Source of the DNA: Melanocharis versteri | Taxonomy: Eukaryota > Chordata > Aves > Passeriformes > Melanocharitidae | Assembly: GCA_013397845.1 (NCBI GenBank) | Contig: VZTG01007659.1 | Span: 124,001 to 188,000 of the forward strand | Reading direction: 5' to 3' | Length of the DNA: 64,000 nt | In this document: piece by piece, positions 49,701 to 62,600 of the stretch | Layout: every line of letters begins with the position of its first letter | How positions within the stretch are numbered: position 1 is the stretch's first letter | Notes under the pieces: generated by a model | The model's input: only the letters and a program-made list of their open reading frames with translations | What the model was told of the DNA's origin: nothing | Database searches by the model: none | Program-made: the position numbers and the translations under genes

Positions 49701-52618
49701 ATTATTTTTCTTCAATACATACATATATTTAATATACAGTCCTCAGCAGCATCCTTAGAAAATTATTGAGAAGACCTTTTGATTGTTGACATGAAGTTTG
49801 TCAGATATAAGCAGCATTTCAAGCCTGGTCTAGAGGGTGAAAGCTGTTAAAATATGTGAGTTCATGTATGATGGATTAGCCATGATATTTTTACTGCCAT
49901 AAGCCTGGTAGGAAATGTCTTGGATCTTACAGTGGTTTATGGTATTTCACATCACAGACTGGAAGGCGCACATCTGTATAAACCCTTGTATGCTGGTGTA
50001 ACAGGATTTCTCCTTCCACAGACAACTCTTAACACAATTTCCTATTAAAAACAAGTTTTATGTCAATGTGATCTTTTGTGTCTATGTCATGTGCTACACG
50101 GCAATGAAGCCCTCATAGATTTCTCTGCATAGCCACGTGCATTGTCACAGAATTGTAGATGAATTTCCATTTACTCTGACTGTAATTATTTTAATTAAAA
50201 TTAATTCACTTGAAAAAAAATTCTGGAACTCATGGCATGGTCTGAAGCAGTGTAATTACCCACACGAATGATTGTGGGGCACCTCAGACCCAACAGGAAG
50301 ATGAAACACGCATCTCTCTAGTCCTTGACTCCCTGGCCTTCCTTCATAGCTTGCCATGGGTAGAGTCCTACACTGGTGTGTTGTGCCCATCATGAACAGG
50401 GTGGTTTGTGGTTTTCACAAGGAAAATAGGTGGAGGCTAATAGGTAAGGACCATCCTGGGTTTAGTAATAATCACTTTAAAACAATATTAATTTGGATAA
50501 CATCCAGAATAAAGACTCCTATTTTTAAAAGCTATTTCTACACTGAAGGGTTTTCATAGTTGTATAAAATGCATTTGTGTTGCTTTAAAGGTTTGTTCCC
50601 ATTGAATGGGATCATAGAAGAAATTTTAAAAGGGAGCTGTCCACTGTTCTGTGAAATGCAATTGTTTGTATCTTGAAAGATCTGGCTTTGTTAGATGGGA
50701 AAAGCAACTTGACTATTTCATGTGAAAGATATTAATTACTGATCAGAAAGTAGGAGACTAGGACAGAGATAGTAAATTATTTTTGGCATAGCTGATACTA
50801 TATATGTAATTGGATCAATTGAGTAATACAATGTGATTGACAAATGTGAGGAAAATGAAAGGTCATATCATTGTATCGATAAAATAAACTTGAAATTATG
50901 AAAATTTATACATTATTCACCTATTTTTGTCTGATTACACTGATTATAACAACCCACTGAGACCATAAAAAATATCTTTCTGTTGTTTAGATGTGAAAGG
51001 TTTTACATTGTTTTTTTTAAAAGATCTAAATGGGAAATTTTTAGCAAAAATAATTTTTGTACAACACAACTTTTAATATCCAGTTGCAAAGGTATCTGAT
51101 ATTCTTCTTTCTTTCAGAAATGTTAGAGCTTCAGGAAATTTTAATGAGGCATAGGATTAAGAGTTGCTTAAAATAAGGTGATATGTGACAATCAAGTAGT
51201 TCTCTTTGTACCACATTCTCTCTCATAAACATTTTAGCCCTTTGGAGTGAGAGAAAGGAAGAGAAAGGGAGAGAGACAAAAAAAGATATGTTGCTGCCTG
51301 GAAGAAACTGTTAATATAGATTAAATATCATTAAACAAGCTACAGGGAATATGCAATGTAATGCAGATAAAATAGCTGCTATATTTATCAGCATTCTCTA
51401 GTGTTTTAAGATTTCTTAGCAAAGTCGCTGCTTATAAAAGGTGCAAGACTGACAGCACAAGAATATGAAGTCCTTTGTCTGTCTCCTGGAAAAGTACTGA
51501 GTAGGCAGCAAAGTCCTGGTTCTCTTTTCCTTTAAAGTTATTTGTCATTTGTGTCACTGTTGAATTTACTGCGTGGTTTGCCTTTGATTGACAACAATAA
51601 TTCACAGAGTATATGCCTCCCTGCACTGTAGTCCCATTATATGTCAAATGAGCAAGGAAGGCAACATTAAAAAATAAAAAGTGCCTGGTTTCTGTAGCTA
51701 TTTTGTGTCTTCCAGCGCTGGACCAGAGAAGGAACCTGATGCTCTGAGGAGCTCACTGAGCAAGCACAAATCAATTCCCCAGCCCGTGGGCAGTGACAGA
51801 AACTGGCACTTGACTGTGACTCAGAGCCATGGACAGGGCTCCTGAGGCTGGGATCTCTGCAAGGCAGCATGGCAGGCAGGCTGCTGGAGGTCTGGAAGCC
51901 AGCACAATGCTTACCAAAATGGAATGGAAGTGGTGGCAGTAGTTAGAGATGCCATTCAGTCTTTGGAGTATATCCAGAAACTCCCTCAAGATCCTACTGC
52001 ACCCACAGTTTTGTCATGTGGACGTTTTCCTCCAAGGAAATGGGTTGAAACTGCAAAGAGATCCCATAGATCAGGAGAGAGATGCTAACAGTCCCCATTG
52101 CCTAAGTCAAAATTTTAATAGGCGTCTTAAATGTTTCTATGAGAGATGCTGATCTCCTGCCAGCTGGTGCACAGAATGCAGCGTGTGCCAGCTGGGCTGG
52201 GTGCAACAGACAGTTACAGCCCAGCATATATATATTTTTTACCCACTTCATGGTATTTTGCCTCAATTGCCAACATTTTTGGAGTACACGATTCATCTGC
52301 CAGCATTCCTGCTCCTTTGTGTGGCGTGAAGAAAAGATTCACACTTCTGTTAATATACTAATTTCACATTCCAGAAGCGCATTCTTGTCACTAGCGATGC
52401 CCTAAAGGTTAAAAGCAATTGTAGGGAGTTGATGAGGCTTTGTTTCAAACCTGTAGAGAAGAATGCCAAATTCAGAAAAAGGGGAGTCAAAAGCATTGGG
52501 CTGTGGGTTAGCCAGTGCCAGAAGTGATGGGCTGCAGTTGACAACCAAAGCCTATAGATGCTTAGAGTGGAGCAGATGGCAAATTTCAATACATTCCACA
52601 TTATGAGGAATATGCTCC
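46734..52618. other. Very AT-rich noncoding stretch
   Basis: The part at 48560-49080 is especially A and T rich. A purine-rich patch (about 51244-51286, GAGAAAGGAAGAGAAAGGGA and neighbours) lies near the right side. Open frames are short and cluster at 51.4-52.6 kb, where GC is slightly higher. I recognise no gene or transposon. Confidence 0.5.
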
Positions 52619-52666
52619 TTTTTTTTTTTTTTTNNNNNNNNNNNNNNNNNNNNNNNNNNNNNNNNN
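52619..52666. other. Poly-T followed by assembly gap
   Basis: Fifteen T (52619-52633) run directly into 33 N (52634-52666), after which sequence resumes with TTAATGAG. The gap begins in a homopolymer, a typical place for draft assemblies to break. Open frames reported across it (52558-52785) are not meaningful. Confidence 0.97.
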
Positions 52667-55600
52667 TTAATGAGTTGCTAAAATCTGCAATGAAAAATCA
52701 CAATAAGCAAATAAATCATCTGCCTGGGTTGTCTGTCACCAGAGAAGTAGGAATGATTAGGCTGCACACTGAAGCAGCGCAGTAGTTGTTGCAAACTATT
52801 GATATTTTTTTGTAAGAGTTCAGAATGGATCACATGCCTTAAAAGTTCAACTAAGCTTGAATGAAATCCCAAGACGTAAACTATACTTAGTCAGAATTTT
52901 CTTGCCTCAGGGACTCTTCAACTTCAACATGCTGATTGCTCCTGCAGCCTCTGACACTATTCCATCTGCTCCATCTGTTGTCGTCCAGTTAACACTGGCG
53001 GAGGTTACAGCTGTGCTCTAGTCTGCTGAAAGTGCTTCCCTAGCCTGATTATAAGACTGCTCATAGAGCTACATGCAGCAGAATGTTCCTTCTGCTCCTT
53101 CTGTATTAAGCACTAGGAAAAAAAAAACAACCTGTTAAAAACAAACAAAGAGTAGATGCTCCCTGAATCTCCTTCCCTGTCAGGTGAAGATCATGACATG
53201 GTCTGAAAGAAAAAAATCTTCTCTTGTTGCTGGGAGAAATATTACCTGAGATGGTAATCATTCTTTCTTTTCAGTTAGGAGCTTAATCTCTCTGATTCTT
53301 CAACATTACCAACATAACTCACTTCCACCCTGTGTTTATTTCTTGGGAAAGACGCATGGAAAGGAAAAGTCTTGCTGTGGTTTCTCCTTTTGATGTTCCA
53401 TTAATAGGACCAGACAGGTGATTGGATTAAGAGCTGAATTTATTTGAAGGCAGAGCTGAGGCAGTGGCATCCTGCCCCTCTCTCTCTGGTCTGGTGTGTG
53501 CTCTGCTGTCTCTGTCGCTGCTGACCCACTTCTGTAGACCTTCCTCCCTGGGACACTGGGGGAGTCTGGGAGAAGATTGTCCAAACCCAGTGCGAAAAAA
53601 AAAGCTATGGAAGTTCAGGGTTGACTGAGTGCTGAGACTGCTTAACCTCCAGCCACAGAAACAACTGAGGTTTTAAAAATATTACTTCTGTTTTTTATAA
53701 TAATCCCTAAAGCCTTTGGATCCCCAGCTCTGTACCAAAGTGTCTGAACAATTACTGGGTGTCCGTAAATTTGTAATACAACCACAGTCACACAGCCCAT
53801 CAAACCAGTGCCACCCTCATTCACTGCAGAAACATTGGGTGGGGTGTTTCAAACCAATATTCTCTAAGTGTTTGATAATACTTCAATATTGTGATGTGCC
53901 TAAATGATCTTTACACAGCTGATCCGAAATGCTGTTCCGATACTCTGCACTTCCATAAACTCTCTGATATTTTAAGATATACACTCAGCATGTTTTCCTG
54001 AACCCACAGACAGTGATTTATCTCCAGCCCCTTCTCTCACTTAGAGTCAATATCCTTTCCAACTGATGGTTTTCATTTCAGCTGCCAAAAGAAAAAAAAC
54101 AAAACATAACAAAAATCCTTTGCTTTTGTCTCCCACATATATTCTAACCTGCTTTTAAAGGATCTGAAGGAGGTGAACGGTTGAGTGAGGGGAGAAAAAA
54201 GTTAATTGAAATATGGAGGTTTTAAGCCAAATTTTAATCTTACAACAAAGACACTGGCTTAGTTGAAATCATAAAAGCATACTTGAGTCTCCTTCTAATG
54301 TCACTGCAAAAATTTATCTCCAGAAAGGAAAAATAGCTTTTAGTTACTCCAGACTGTCTTGGGTATGATTATAGTGAATTAGAAAATACGTGAGAAGAGA
54401 AATATCTCTTTTATGCAAGAACTCACCTTGAAGAAATTTAATGAGTGAGTGAGTGAAGGTTCTTGCAAAGGTGCATTGAGGACTTTTGCATGAGTCTGCA
54501 GTCTTGGGAGCAGATAGCTGAGAGCGAGTAATCACAGATATGAGTACATGTTGAGACTATCTTCATGATGCCAAAAGTTTAAGTGAGATTAGAATCAGTC
54601 CCTTTAGCTTTGCAGCATTTTGCTGAGCAGTTTTGGATCAGACCATATAGACTTATACCTTAATAAAAATCCACATATGCTATCTAACTCTTCAGGAGGA
54701 AGCCTAGATATGTGATAAAACCAGAACTACAGTATTACAGGCTGCTAAATGCATTCCCTAAATCTGGAGGAGTTTAGTTCACAAGAAAAAGCCTTTGCAT
54801 TCCAAGTAAATGAGCTCCTGCAGCTCTGTAGGGAAGAGCTTTAATTGGAAAGTCACATTCCTTGCCTCCCATGTAAATAAATCAAGGTACTCGAATTTGG
54901 TCATGGCCTTTGTCTAGTTTGAGGCCAGCACCAGTCCAAGGTAATGCTGTGAAGGTTAGAAATAGCACAGTGGAATCAATCTTCACATAAATACATATGT
55001 AACACCTCAGGCAACACAGAGCTGAGAATGAAGTGCACCCCATTATCTGTAGAACATACTAACAGAGTAAAAAATAAATGCACTGGTAATGCTGTATTTG
55101 ACTGGCAGCAAAATTCTCGTAGGTTATAAAACAAGCTACAAGCATCCTAGGAGAAAAATCACCCCTCTTAGCTAAACTAAAAGTGTGCTAAGGCAGTTTT
55201 CATTATTTCTTAATGAATTGCATGTTAACATGTAGTTACAAAAATATCACCTGCCCCCATTGAAAGGAATGGTGATGTTTCTGTTGTCCTCGGTATTTTC
55301 TAACTCCAATAAAAAATCCAGCTGATAGTTCTCCAGCCACGTTAGAAGAAAACAAGGACTAATGTCTTTAAATTATCATTGTACATGAAAATATATTGTT
55401 CTTATTTACTGCTTGCAGTACTTGGGTTCCACTATATAAAATGCTGTACAAAGGCAGCAAAATATATTCCCAAGTTTAAGAAAAGCAGCAAAGTAGGGAG
55501 TAGAATAGATTTTTTTAAAATCATTCTCTGGAAACATGGAAGAAGATATCTAAACTCCCACAGATACTCTCCTTCATCATTCCAGCTGTTTTGCTATTTG

Positions 55601-57596
55601 CTATGTAGATGTGTCCTTGGTGATACCATGGGGAAATATATGATCTTGCCATATCTCCATTCCCAAAATATTCTAAATACATTAGGGAAAATCATTAATA
55701 AAGTGACACTTTGAAGCTTCTGTATTAAATTTATAAGAGGAACTTAGTTAATCTGCTGTATCAAGCTAGTTTATACTCTGGAAAATGTCATGCTTTTCAC
55801 ACTCAGTTACATTCTCTCTTTGAGTCTCCATGGCTATACATTGACATATAAATGTTTTACTTAAAGAAGCACTTACAGAAACTTATGTTACACTTCCCAG
55901 GAGCATGAGCTATCCTATCAAACCATGATTCATTCCACTTAGCTTTATAAACTTTAGGCATGAAGCTTAAATGAGTGCTCCAATCTTCCTCCATAGCCAA
56001 CAGAGAGAGGCTGACTCCAGCAAGGTGCGCAGAACATTTATAGGAACTTGCACTTCAGTCTCACATATCTAAATAAAAATGAGCATCATCCCTGTTACTA
56101 GTGTAATGGAAAACCCTGTGTCTGATTTAAGAGCAGGAAGCCTTCTGCTATAAGATGTCAAATAGAAAACATTTCCCTTGAACCTAAGAAACACAGCCAC
56201 CTGAGTTTCTGAAATCAGAAATTATTTCTCTGAGGAACCCTCAATAAGCAGCATTTCCCCATTCATAAGAACTGAGTCTATGTGTGAAAGAACAAGAACT
56301 TCATTATGGAAATTAGAAAAACTACATGGATGATAACTAAGCGTACTCCGCAGTAGCTTTGTCAGCATCCCATAATCACTTTCTATTCTGGTGATCATGT
56401 AACAGGAAAGCACCCTTAACTGTGTAATTTATTTCCTTTTTAGGGTTTGTCTATACCACCACATCATTTAGTTCCTGAGTTCACGGCGGGCACTGGATCC
56501 TTTCTGTCTGCATTGTGTGGATGTTGGCTTGCATTTGGGATTTCTTTGGCTGTAAACCCACCAGAGCAAGTGACACGAATCTTACATGCAGTCCGTGTCA
56601 GGAACCCCACTGCACCTCCTGGGCTGCACCTTTACCCTCAACGGTCTTTAGAGACAGAAAGTCCTGCAGACTCCAGGACTTGCAAAAGGTACCAATGCAG
56701 TAAAAAAATCGGTTGAATGCCCTGCAACACAACTCAATCCATGTTCAAACTGAATTTCACCTGAAAAAACCCCACAACGACTCTCAGAAAAAAAAAAAAT
56801 TCAATCACTGCGTCTCAAGGCAATGTGGTTACTCTCAAGACAACGATACCCCTAAGCCAACTTGCAAGGGTCTAGCCCTGATCAGCAAAAGTGTTCTCCA
56901 CTCTTTACCAGTTTGCTTAGGGCTCTGGTTAACTCCTTGGGTAGTATGCATTTAGCAGTAGGGGTGCAACCTAAGGATATTAAACCCCGTGTGCAGTGTG
57001 TGGGTAGTGCATTTCCAGTGTCCCGAGGTGCAGACAGACAGATCTGTCCTCAATTCTTTACACTGTGCCGCTCAATGGTGTTACTTTTACTGTTTGACTA
57101 CATAAAAAAGCTGAGGAATCCAACAAGTGGTTGCTCATCCTCCATCAAATGATCATTTTGGCAATCAAAATCCTCACAGACATCAATAACATACAGGACT
57201 TAAAGGTGGAGGTAATAAGGATGTACTGCTTCTCAAAAGCAAAAATAATTCTCTTCTCTTATTTCACTTATGATGCCTAATCAGCTCTGAATTTTACACT
57301 GTTTATGATAATTCCCAAAGTGTCTTGGAGATGATCAGGAAGAAAATTCCTCAAAACAAGATCTCTTTGGAAGCTATTCAAAGTCTCTCCCTCATACTGG
57401 GATGTGGCAGGAAACACCCACTGTATGGAGTTCGAACTAAGAGGAGCTATGGTGATTAAAAATCTTATGAACAAGGTTTTTTCACTGAAAAATTCTGTTT
57501 CAGAAACACTGGGATGTTTTGGATAAAACATTTATTTTCATGACATTTCTAACAGAGTTTTAAATATTATTTCATTTTCTTTATTTTTGTTTTAAT
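52667..57596. other. Noncoding stretch, nothing certain
   Basis: Mixed DNA with no recognised repeat family. A short (GAGT)n run lies at 54443-54454. At 56444-56688 a frame of about 80 codons is flanked by a pyrimidine-rich AG and an AAAAGGTACC, discussed among the findings but not supported as an exon. The other frames (53336-53584, 55379-55714, 56862-57152) show no family features. Confidence 0.45.
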
Positions 57597-57805
57597 AGAA
57601 TCATAGAATGGTTTGAGTTGGAAGAGACCTTAAAGCTCATCTCCTTCCAACACCCCTGCCATGGGCAGGAACATGTCCCACTAGACCATGTTGCTCAAAG
57701 CTCCATCCAACCCGGCCTTGAACACTTCCAGAGGTGGGGCATCCACCAGTTCTGTAGAAAAAACTGTTCCAGTGTTTAATCACCCTCTGAGTAATAAATT
57801 TTTTA
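57597..57805 (-). mobile_element. CR1 LINE 3'-end fragment, minus strand
   Basis: It starts with AGAATCATAGAATGGTTTGA and GTTGGAAGAGACCTTAAAGC, the textbook reverse-complemented CR1 3' end. It continues with 'ccatccaacccggccttgaacacttcc', 'ggtggggcatcca' and 'aactgttccagtgtttaatcaccctctgagtaa' blocks. It is cut off near 57805, giving a strongly 5'-truncated copy. It is the least diverged CR1 fragment in the window by eye and so perhaps the youngest. The minus-strand frame at 57637-57852 is a by-product. Confidence 0.95.
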
Positions 57806-59016
57806 AGTGCAGGCGGTTTTAAAATAAAGTTTCCAGAGGAGAGAAACCTCACACCATCCCAATACTACCAGTTTGATGCCAGTGTCTATTTTTAGTTGCC
57901 TTTCTTTTAACCATTATATTTTAATTTCACTGAAACTTCAATTATTTAAATTTTTTAAAGATTGATTTTAAACTCTATCACTGCATGCTACATTTACAGT
58001 AACAACAGGAACCATCTTGACACCAACAAAAGAAAACATTCGGATGAATTGTAGAATTCTCTAAAATGAAACGTTTTCAAATTCTTCTTCCTCATAAATT
58101 TAGAAATTGATGTAGTCTACTGAGTTTTAGAAGTATGAAAATGTCAGACTCTTCCACTGGAAGAAAAGTTGTTAACAATGATCTTAATAGGCAGAGAAAG
58201 CAGTTTGCTCTCTGTTCGCCCACTGATAGGAGTCCATCACCTTGCAGAGGGCACTGCTTCCCAGCCTCAGGTGGAAGAGAATTGAGTTGCCTTGCAGAAG
58301 TCAGGGCTGTGCAATATAACAGTGTCCCAGTGCACATTCTTGTCACTCACCATGGATCTGTAACCAGAAGGTTTAATATAATGGAACCAAAGGATACAGC
58401 CCCTTCTTTGGCAACTATTTGGACTGGGAAGGCTGAAGGGAGATGAGATTCATATATAAACTACAAGTGAGAAATTATCCCTGTAGCCATTGGGATGGGA
58501 AGCATTTTAGAAACATAAACAAAACAGTTAAATGATAGTGAGTTTTTGGAAGATATTCAGCTCTGTGCTGAGGTACCACATTATGCTTGAAATTGTCCTC
58601 AGGTTTTATAAGCCACAAAGAACAGAAAAAGGTAGCCAGGAGGAAGCACTTCTAGGATGGGAGTTTGAGACACAGGGAGATGGAGGTTGTATATGAGGTT
58701 TCCTTCAGTAACAGGAGCTGTCATGAGTCACCTCAGAAGAAGCTGAAGGGAACAGACAGCCCTGTGTCCCCAGGCACCACGGCACAGGAACAACCCTCAG
58801 TGCAGCAGGTAGGTGCACATCTGGGCAGGAGCGCTGTCCTTGGGCTCAGGGACACTGCAACTGCAAGTCATTACGTGTGTGTAGAGACTGGTAAGCCATC
58901 AGGAATGCTGCACTACAGCTTCTCTTCCACAGTTTTAGGCAGAGAAGGTATTTCTCAGTGTTATTATCCCATTAGTGAAAGATGCCACTGCCCAAATTAA
59001 GGTGCAAACAAGACCG
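57806..59016. other. Noncoding stretch, nothing recognised
   Basis: Open frames at 58135-58446 (plus, 103 codons) and 58665-59000 (plus, 111 codons) lie in slightly GC-richer DNA. They have no recognised domains and are overlapped on the minus strand by another frame (58092-58346). I do not call genes here. Confidence 0.45.
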
Positions 59017-59114
59017 TGTGCCAAAGTCAGTACTACAGATTTTATTTAACAATAAGTGTGAGGTAGAGAGATAGACGGAAACAGAAAAGAGAGGCAGGGA
59101 GGGGGCAGAAAGAC

Positions 59115-59138
59115 AGAGAGAGAGAGAGAGAGAGAGAG
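59115..59138 (+). repeat. (AG)12 microsatellite
   Basis: Twenty-four bases of AG dinucleotides within a longer purine-rich tract (about 59065-59145). Probably polymorphic in length. Confidence 0.93.
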
Positions 59139-59370
59139 GGATCAGGCAGAAGACAGTGACCCCTTGTAAATCCAGCAGTGTTTTGTTGGTCCTTCTTCAC
59201 CCTGGGCTTCTCGGTGTGGGGGTGGCGCCCAGAGTTGTCCTTCTGCAGGTACCACCTTTATAAAGTTCCAGGTATCCATGGGGCACAGATGCCATTCCCA
59301 TAACTTGGGGTGATAGGTGTATGAGCAGCTGCTTCCTTACCCACAGCTTGTCACAGTGGGAGTTTTTGTC

Positions 59371-59517
59371 TGGAAGCCTTAGCTCAGTTGGTCAGAGCAT
59401 GGTGCTAACAATGCCAAGGTTGTGGGTTTGATCCTCATATGCATTGTTCATTTAAGAGTTGGACTTGATGATACTTGTGGGTCCCTTCCAACCCAGAATA
59501 TCCTGTGATTCTTTGAT
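59371..59517 (+). mobile_element. tRNA-Ile-derived SINE with CR1 tail (TguSINE1-like)
   Basis: The head matches tRNA-Ile almost base for base. The Pol III A box TAGCTCAGTTGG is at 59380-59391, followed by CAGAGCATGGTGCTAACAAT, AAGGTTGTGGG, and a B box GGTTTGATCC at 59425-59434 in which the normally invariant C of TTCGA is T. The anticodon position (59407-59409) reads AAC, not the parental AAT. After a short linker the tail (GTTGGACTTGATGATACTTG, GGGTCCCTTCCAACCCAGAA, TGTGATTCTTTGATT) is a CR1 3' end, so CR1 reverse transcriptase would have mobilised it. This head-plus-tail architecture defines TguSINE1 of songbirds. It is not a functional tRNA gene: the acceptor stem is lost and the T arm is damaged. 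Confidence 0.9.
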
Positions 59518-59690
59518 TAACCAGGATGTTAACCAGATCTCACCATCAGGGCTGGAATTAGCACTTTCCTGTTGCAAATTCCTCCCTTCTGTGCTTATCT
59601 CAAACAACTAAGCTGTGGTGGCTTAGTTACTTCTAACTAAATAGGCTAGTCCCTTCTGTGGCCTTGACACTGCTTTGAGACAGGCAGTCG

Positions 59691-62600
59691 TGTTTTTTAA
59701 GTCCTTACACTCAGTTCCTGTGATAAATTTTTATATGTTGCTACTAAGTGTAGGAAAATGTCTGCTTGGCTCCACCTCAGAGGAGGCAGCATTTCAGGTG
59801 GTCCCCATGGCACACCAAGTCTGATGGCTTGTAAAGTGCTCTAGAATCCCTTCAGAGGACAAAGTGGATATTTAAATGGAAAATAGTGATTATTTCTCCC
59901 ATCTTTCTTTTCTACCTAATGCAAGCCTTTTGAAAGAAAAGTAATTTCATAAATCTTGATTAAAATAACATCTAGGCTTCTAAAATGTTTCTCCTGCTAG
60001 TTAGTCACTTTAGGCAACAAAAGAAAAAGGAGCTCTATTCTCTCAAAAGAAAGTGCACTCGCTTCACAACTCTTATTGTTCCTGCCTGAAAGAATCCTAC
60101 TAATCTTAAAATAAAGCACATTGGGGATCCATAAACATTCAAAGTAGGTAATATATTTCTGAAATACTGTTCATAAGCTCTGTTTTTTTGAAAAGCAATA
60201 TTTGTAAGCACAAGATCACTCTGAACATCATTCCTAACTCCCTCTAGCACTCACAACAATAACCAAAGGAAGAATCCAAAAATCAGCGCAAGCATCAGCC
60301 TAGGACTGAACTCTGCCATGAATTCAGCAGCACAGAAATATTGCAATTCCTTTTCCTTCTATTCCTGCTGCTCAGTGATCCAATTTATGTAATCTATTTT
60401 AAGATGACCAGCAAAGAAAGTTTTTCTTCTGGTTTTGGAGAAAATTCATAGCAGAGTACAGCAACAACTGTGTAGATACAAGCCATGACTATGTTTTAAA
60501 AGTGCATGGACTATAAAGAAGACTGTAAATTCTGTCTACTGGTTATATCATGGGAAAAGGCTGGCAAATTGAAAACAATTCATTGTGAGTTTATTCTGTA
60601 CAAATACTCCTTTGCTGGGCAGTGAGGGTTCTCCTGCACTTTGAGATCCACAGTCAAAAAAGACCCTCTATAAATTCGAAGCCTCTTCTACTGTGCTCAC
60701 TTTTAAATAAAACCTTGAGGATGATTTCTGCCTCATTTGCTGTACCATGGGAGAATGTGCTAAAGATGTTCAGGAAGAGGCCAGTCCTTGCCTGACTTCA
60801 GTGTTATGGTTTAATACTCTTCTGCTTTGTCCTTTGAAATGCGACATGTTGTGGCATGGCCCGAGAAAGGCGCAGCCTGCTTCCTCGGGGATCCTCTCTG
60901 TGAACCTGTGTGGGTGGGAACTGCTGCCGACAAAATTTCCCTTTCATGGGGAAGTTTCACAGAAGCAAAGAGAGAATAGAGATCTCTAGTTGGAGGTGTC
61001 AAACCACACCTTTGAGTTCTGCAGCAGGAATACTCTGGCAAGCGTAGGACTACTACCAGCCATCAAAGCACACAGCCTTTTCTGAAGAGCAGTGAGGGAG
61101 TACCCCACTCTCCAGTGTCAGGACCACGGGCTGCCTTCGTACCATGGCAACTCGTGCACCCTTTACACCGCAATGTTTGCTGTCTGCTAAAGAATACAAT
61201 CCTGCTGCTACTAATTTCCAGGATTCCTGCTGAATCCAGTACTGAGTTTTGAATTGTGACGGAAATAACCATTACAGAAAAAGTAGTCATTTCTTCCTGG
61301 AACTTTGATCAGCTCAGTCATAATTACAGTAAATCTGTTGTTACTAGATTATTTGCTAACACACACGTGCCTGCTCACTCTCTGATAAGGTAAGGACATG
61401 CTGGCATTTCTCTGAGATGTTGACAGAGAGACAATGTGTGCAGGCTGAGGCATTCTAACTACATTGTTTTAACTCCCTGCATTATCATCAACGATTGAGA
61501 ATAGAGGAGGTCAAACCCACAGGTTATTCAGCCTTATGGCTGCTCTGATTTAGAATGTTCTTTTAATGCTTCATTGCAGAAACAAAAGGAAATTCCTGCA
61601 ATAGTGCTGAACTGGCCGCTGTGTATAATTTTGTCCATTCAAAATGCTGATTTAATTCAAGACATTATATGTGGATTGCTCGCTGATGAATTTTATTCCT
61701 ATATACATCATCTTAAGGCTTCTGCTCTGTGCTTAATTTGCAGTGAGTAGGCAGATTACTTTTTATTATTTACTCTAAGTCATAGATTTTTATTATCAGA
61801 TGACAAAATGTGGCTGGCTTGCTTTGTACTTTACACAAATACTGAAACAATTCAACATGGAAATTCAATCAAAGTGCAATTTCACCCTGAAAACTTCTCT
61901 AATGTTACACTCAGCTGATATGATTTTATTATATACTATAAATATACAATCACCTACAGATAAGTACTAGTATCTTGGGAAACCCTTAGATATTCTGATT
62001 GTAAATGCCTGGCTTTGTACGTTAGACTTCCCAAAGCAAACAATACTCAATTTAAGCAAAAAAAAAAAATTGTTTGAGACAAATGTCAAGTACCACAGAT
62101 TTGTTGTAAATGTTCCCTGAAACTCATTTTGGTATAGCACTTTCAGTCAGGAGCCTGAGGAGGCCAATTTAGACTCAACTGGATGTTATAGGAGTGACTA
62201 AAAAATTGCAAACCTCTCATTAATCTGCTGTGCTTACTTTCCCACTGAAACCATCTTCCAGATTCTGCATATGCTCATAACCTAAAATAGATCTGGAAAC
62301 GGTAAAACACTACAAGTCCAGTGATGAATATGTTCCCAGGTGTGTTCAGACCATCTGAACTTCTCTGTTTACAAAGAAGTCAGCAGCATTGCTTAACGAA
62401 ATATGAATCAGTGCTGCCTTTCCCCTTGATAACTCTAAAAAGACAAAGACTGCTTTGTATGACCACCATAATCATGACTTTATTACTTATGGAAAATAAA
62501 TGCTTGGCCTATCCTTGGCACTGATCCCTTTCCAAGGTGATAAAGGATAAAGCTACTTAAGGGATTGATCTACTAGACAGAAAATCAGCTCTTGCCTGCA

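Larger units (their letters stand above)
59017..59690 (-). mobile_element. Possible LTR-like segment, minus strand, split by a SINE
   Basis: Read on the minus strand, this has a TATA-like CTTTATAAA (59257-59265) and, about 215 bases downstream, an AATAAA (59041-59046). The plus-strand left edge begins TGTGCCAAAG, which would be an LTR end in ...CA. Against the call, only about 24 bases lie between the polyadenylation signal and that edge, which is short for R plus U5. The right edge and any target duplication are not defined. A SINE at 59371-59517 would be nested inside. The sequence looks like repeat-derived DNA, but the class is inferred. Confidence 0.3.

Noticed and set aside
55379..55714. 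111-codon plus-strand open frame with a hydrophobic N-terminus resembling a signal peptide
   Set aside because: AT-rich codons naturally give Leu, Ile, Phe and Tyr. The rest of the frame shows no family resemblance.
59223..59240. TGGCGCCC, resembling a tRNA-Lys primer-binding site
   Set aside because: Only the first eight bases fit. The preceding bases do not end in CA as an LTR would, and the TATA and polyadenylation signals nearby point to the opposite strand.
59379..59440. A functional tRNA-Ile gene
   Set aside because: The acceptor stem ends do not pair, the T loop is mutated, no Pol III T-run terminator follows, and a CR1 tail is attached, so it is a SINE head.
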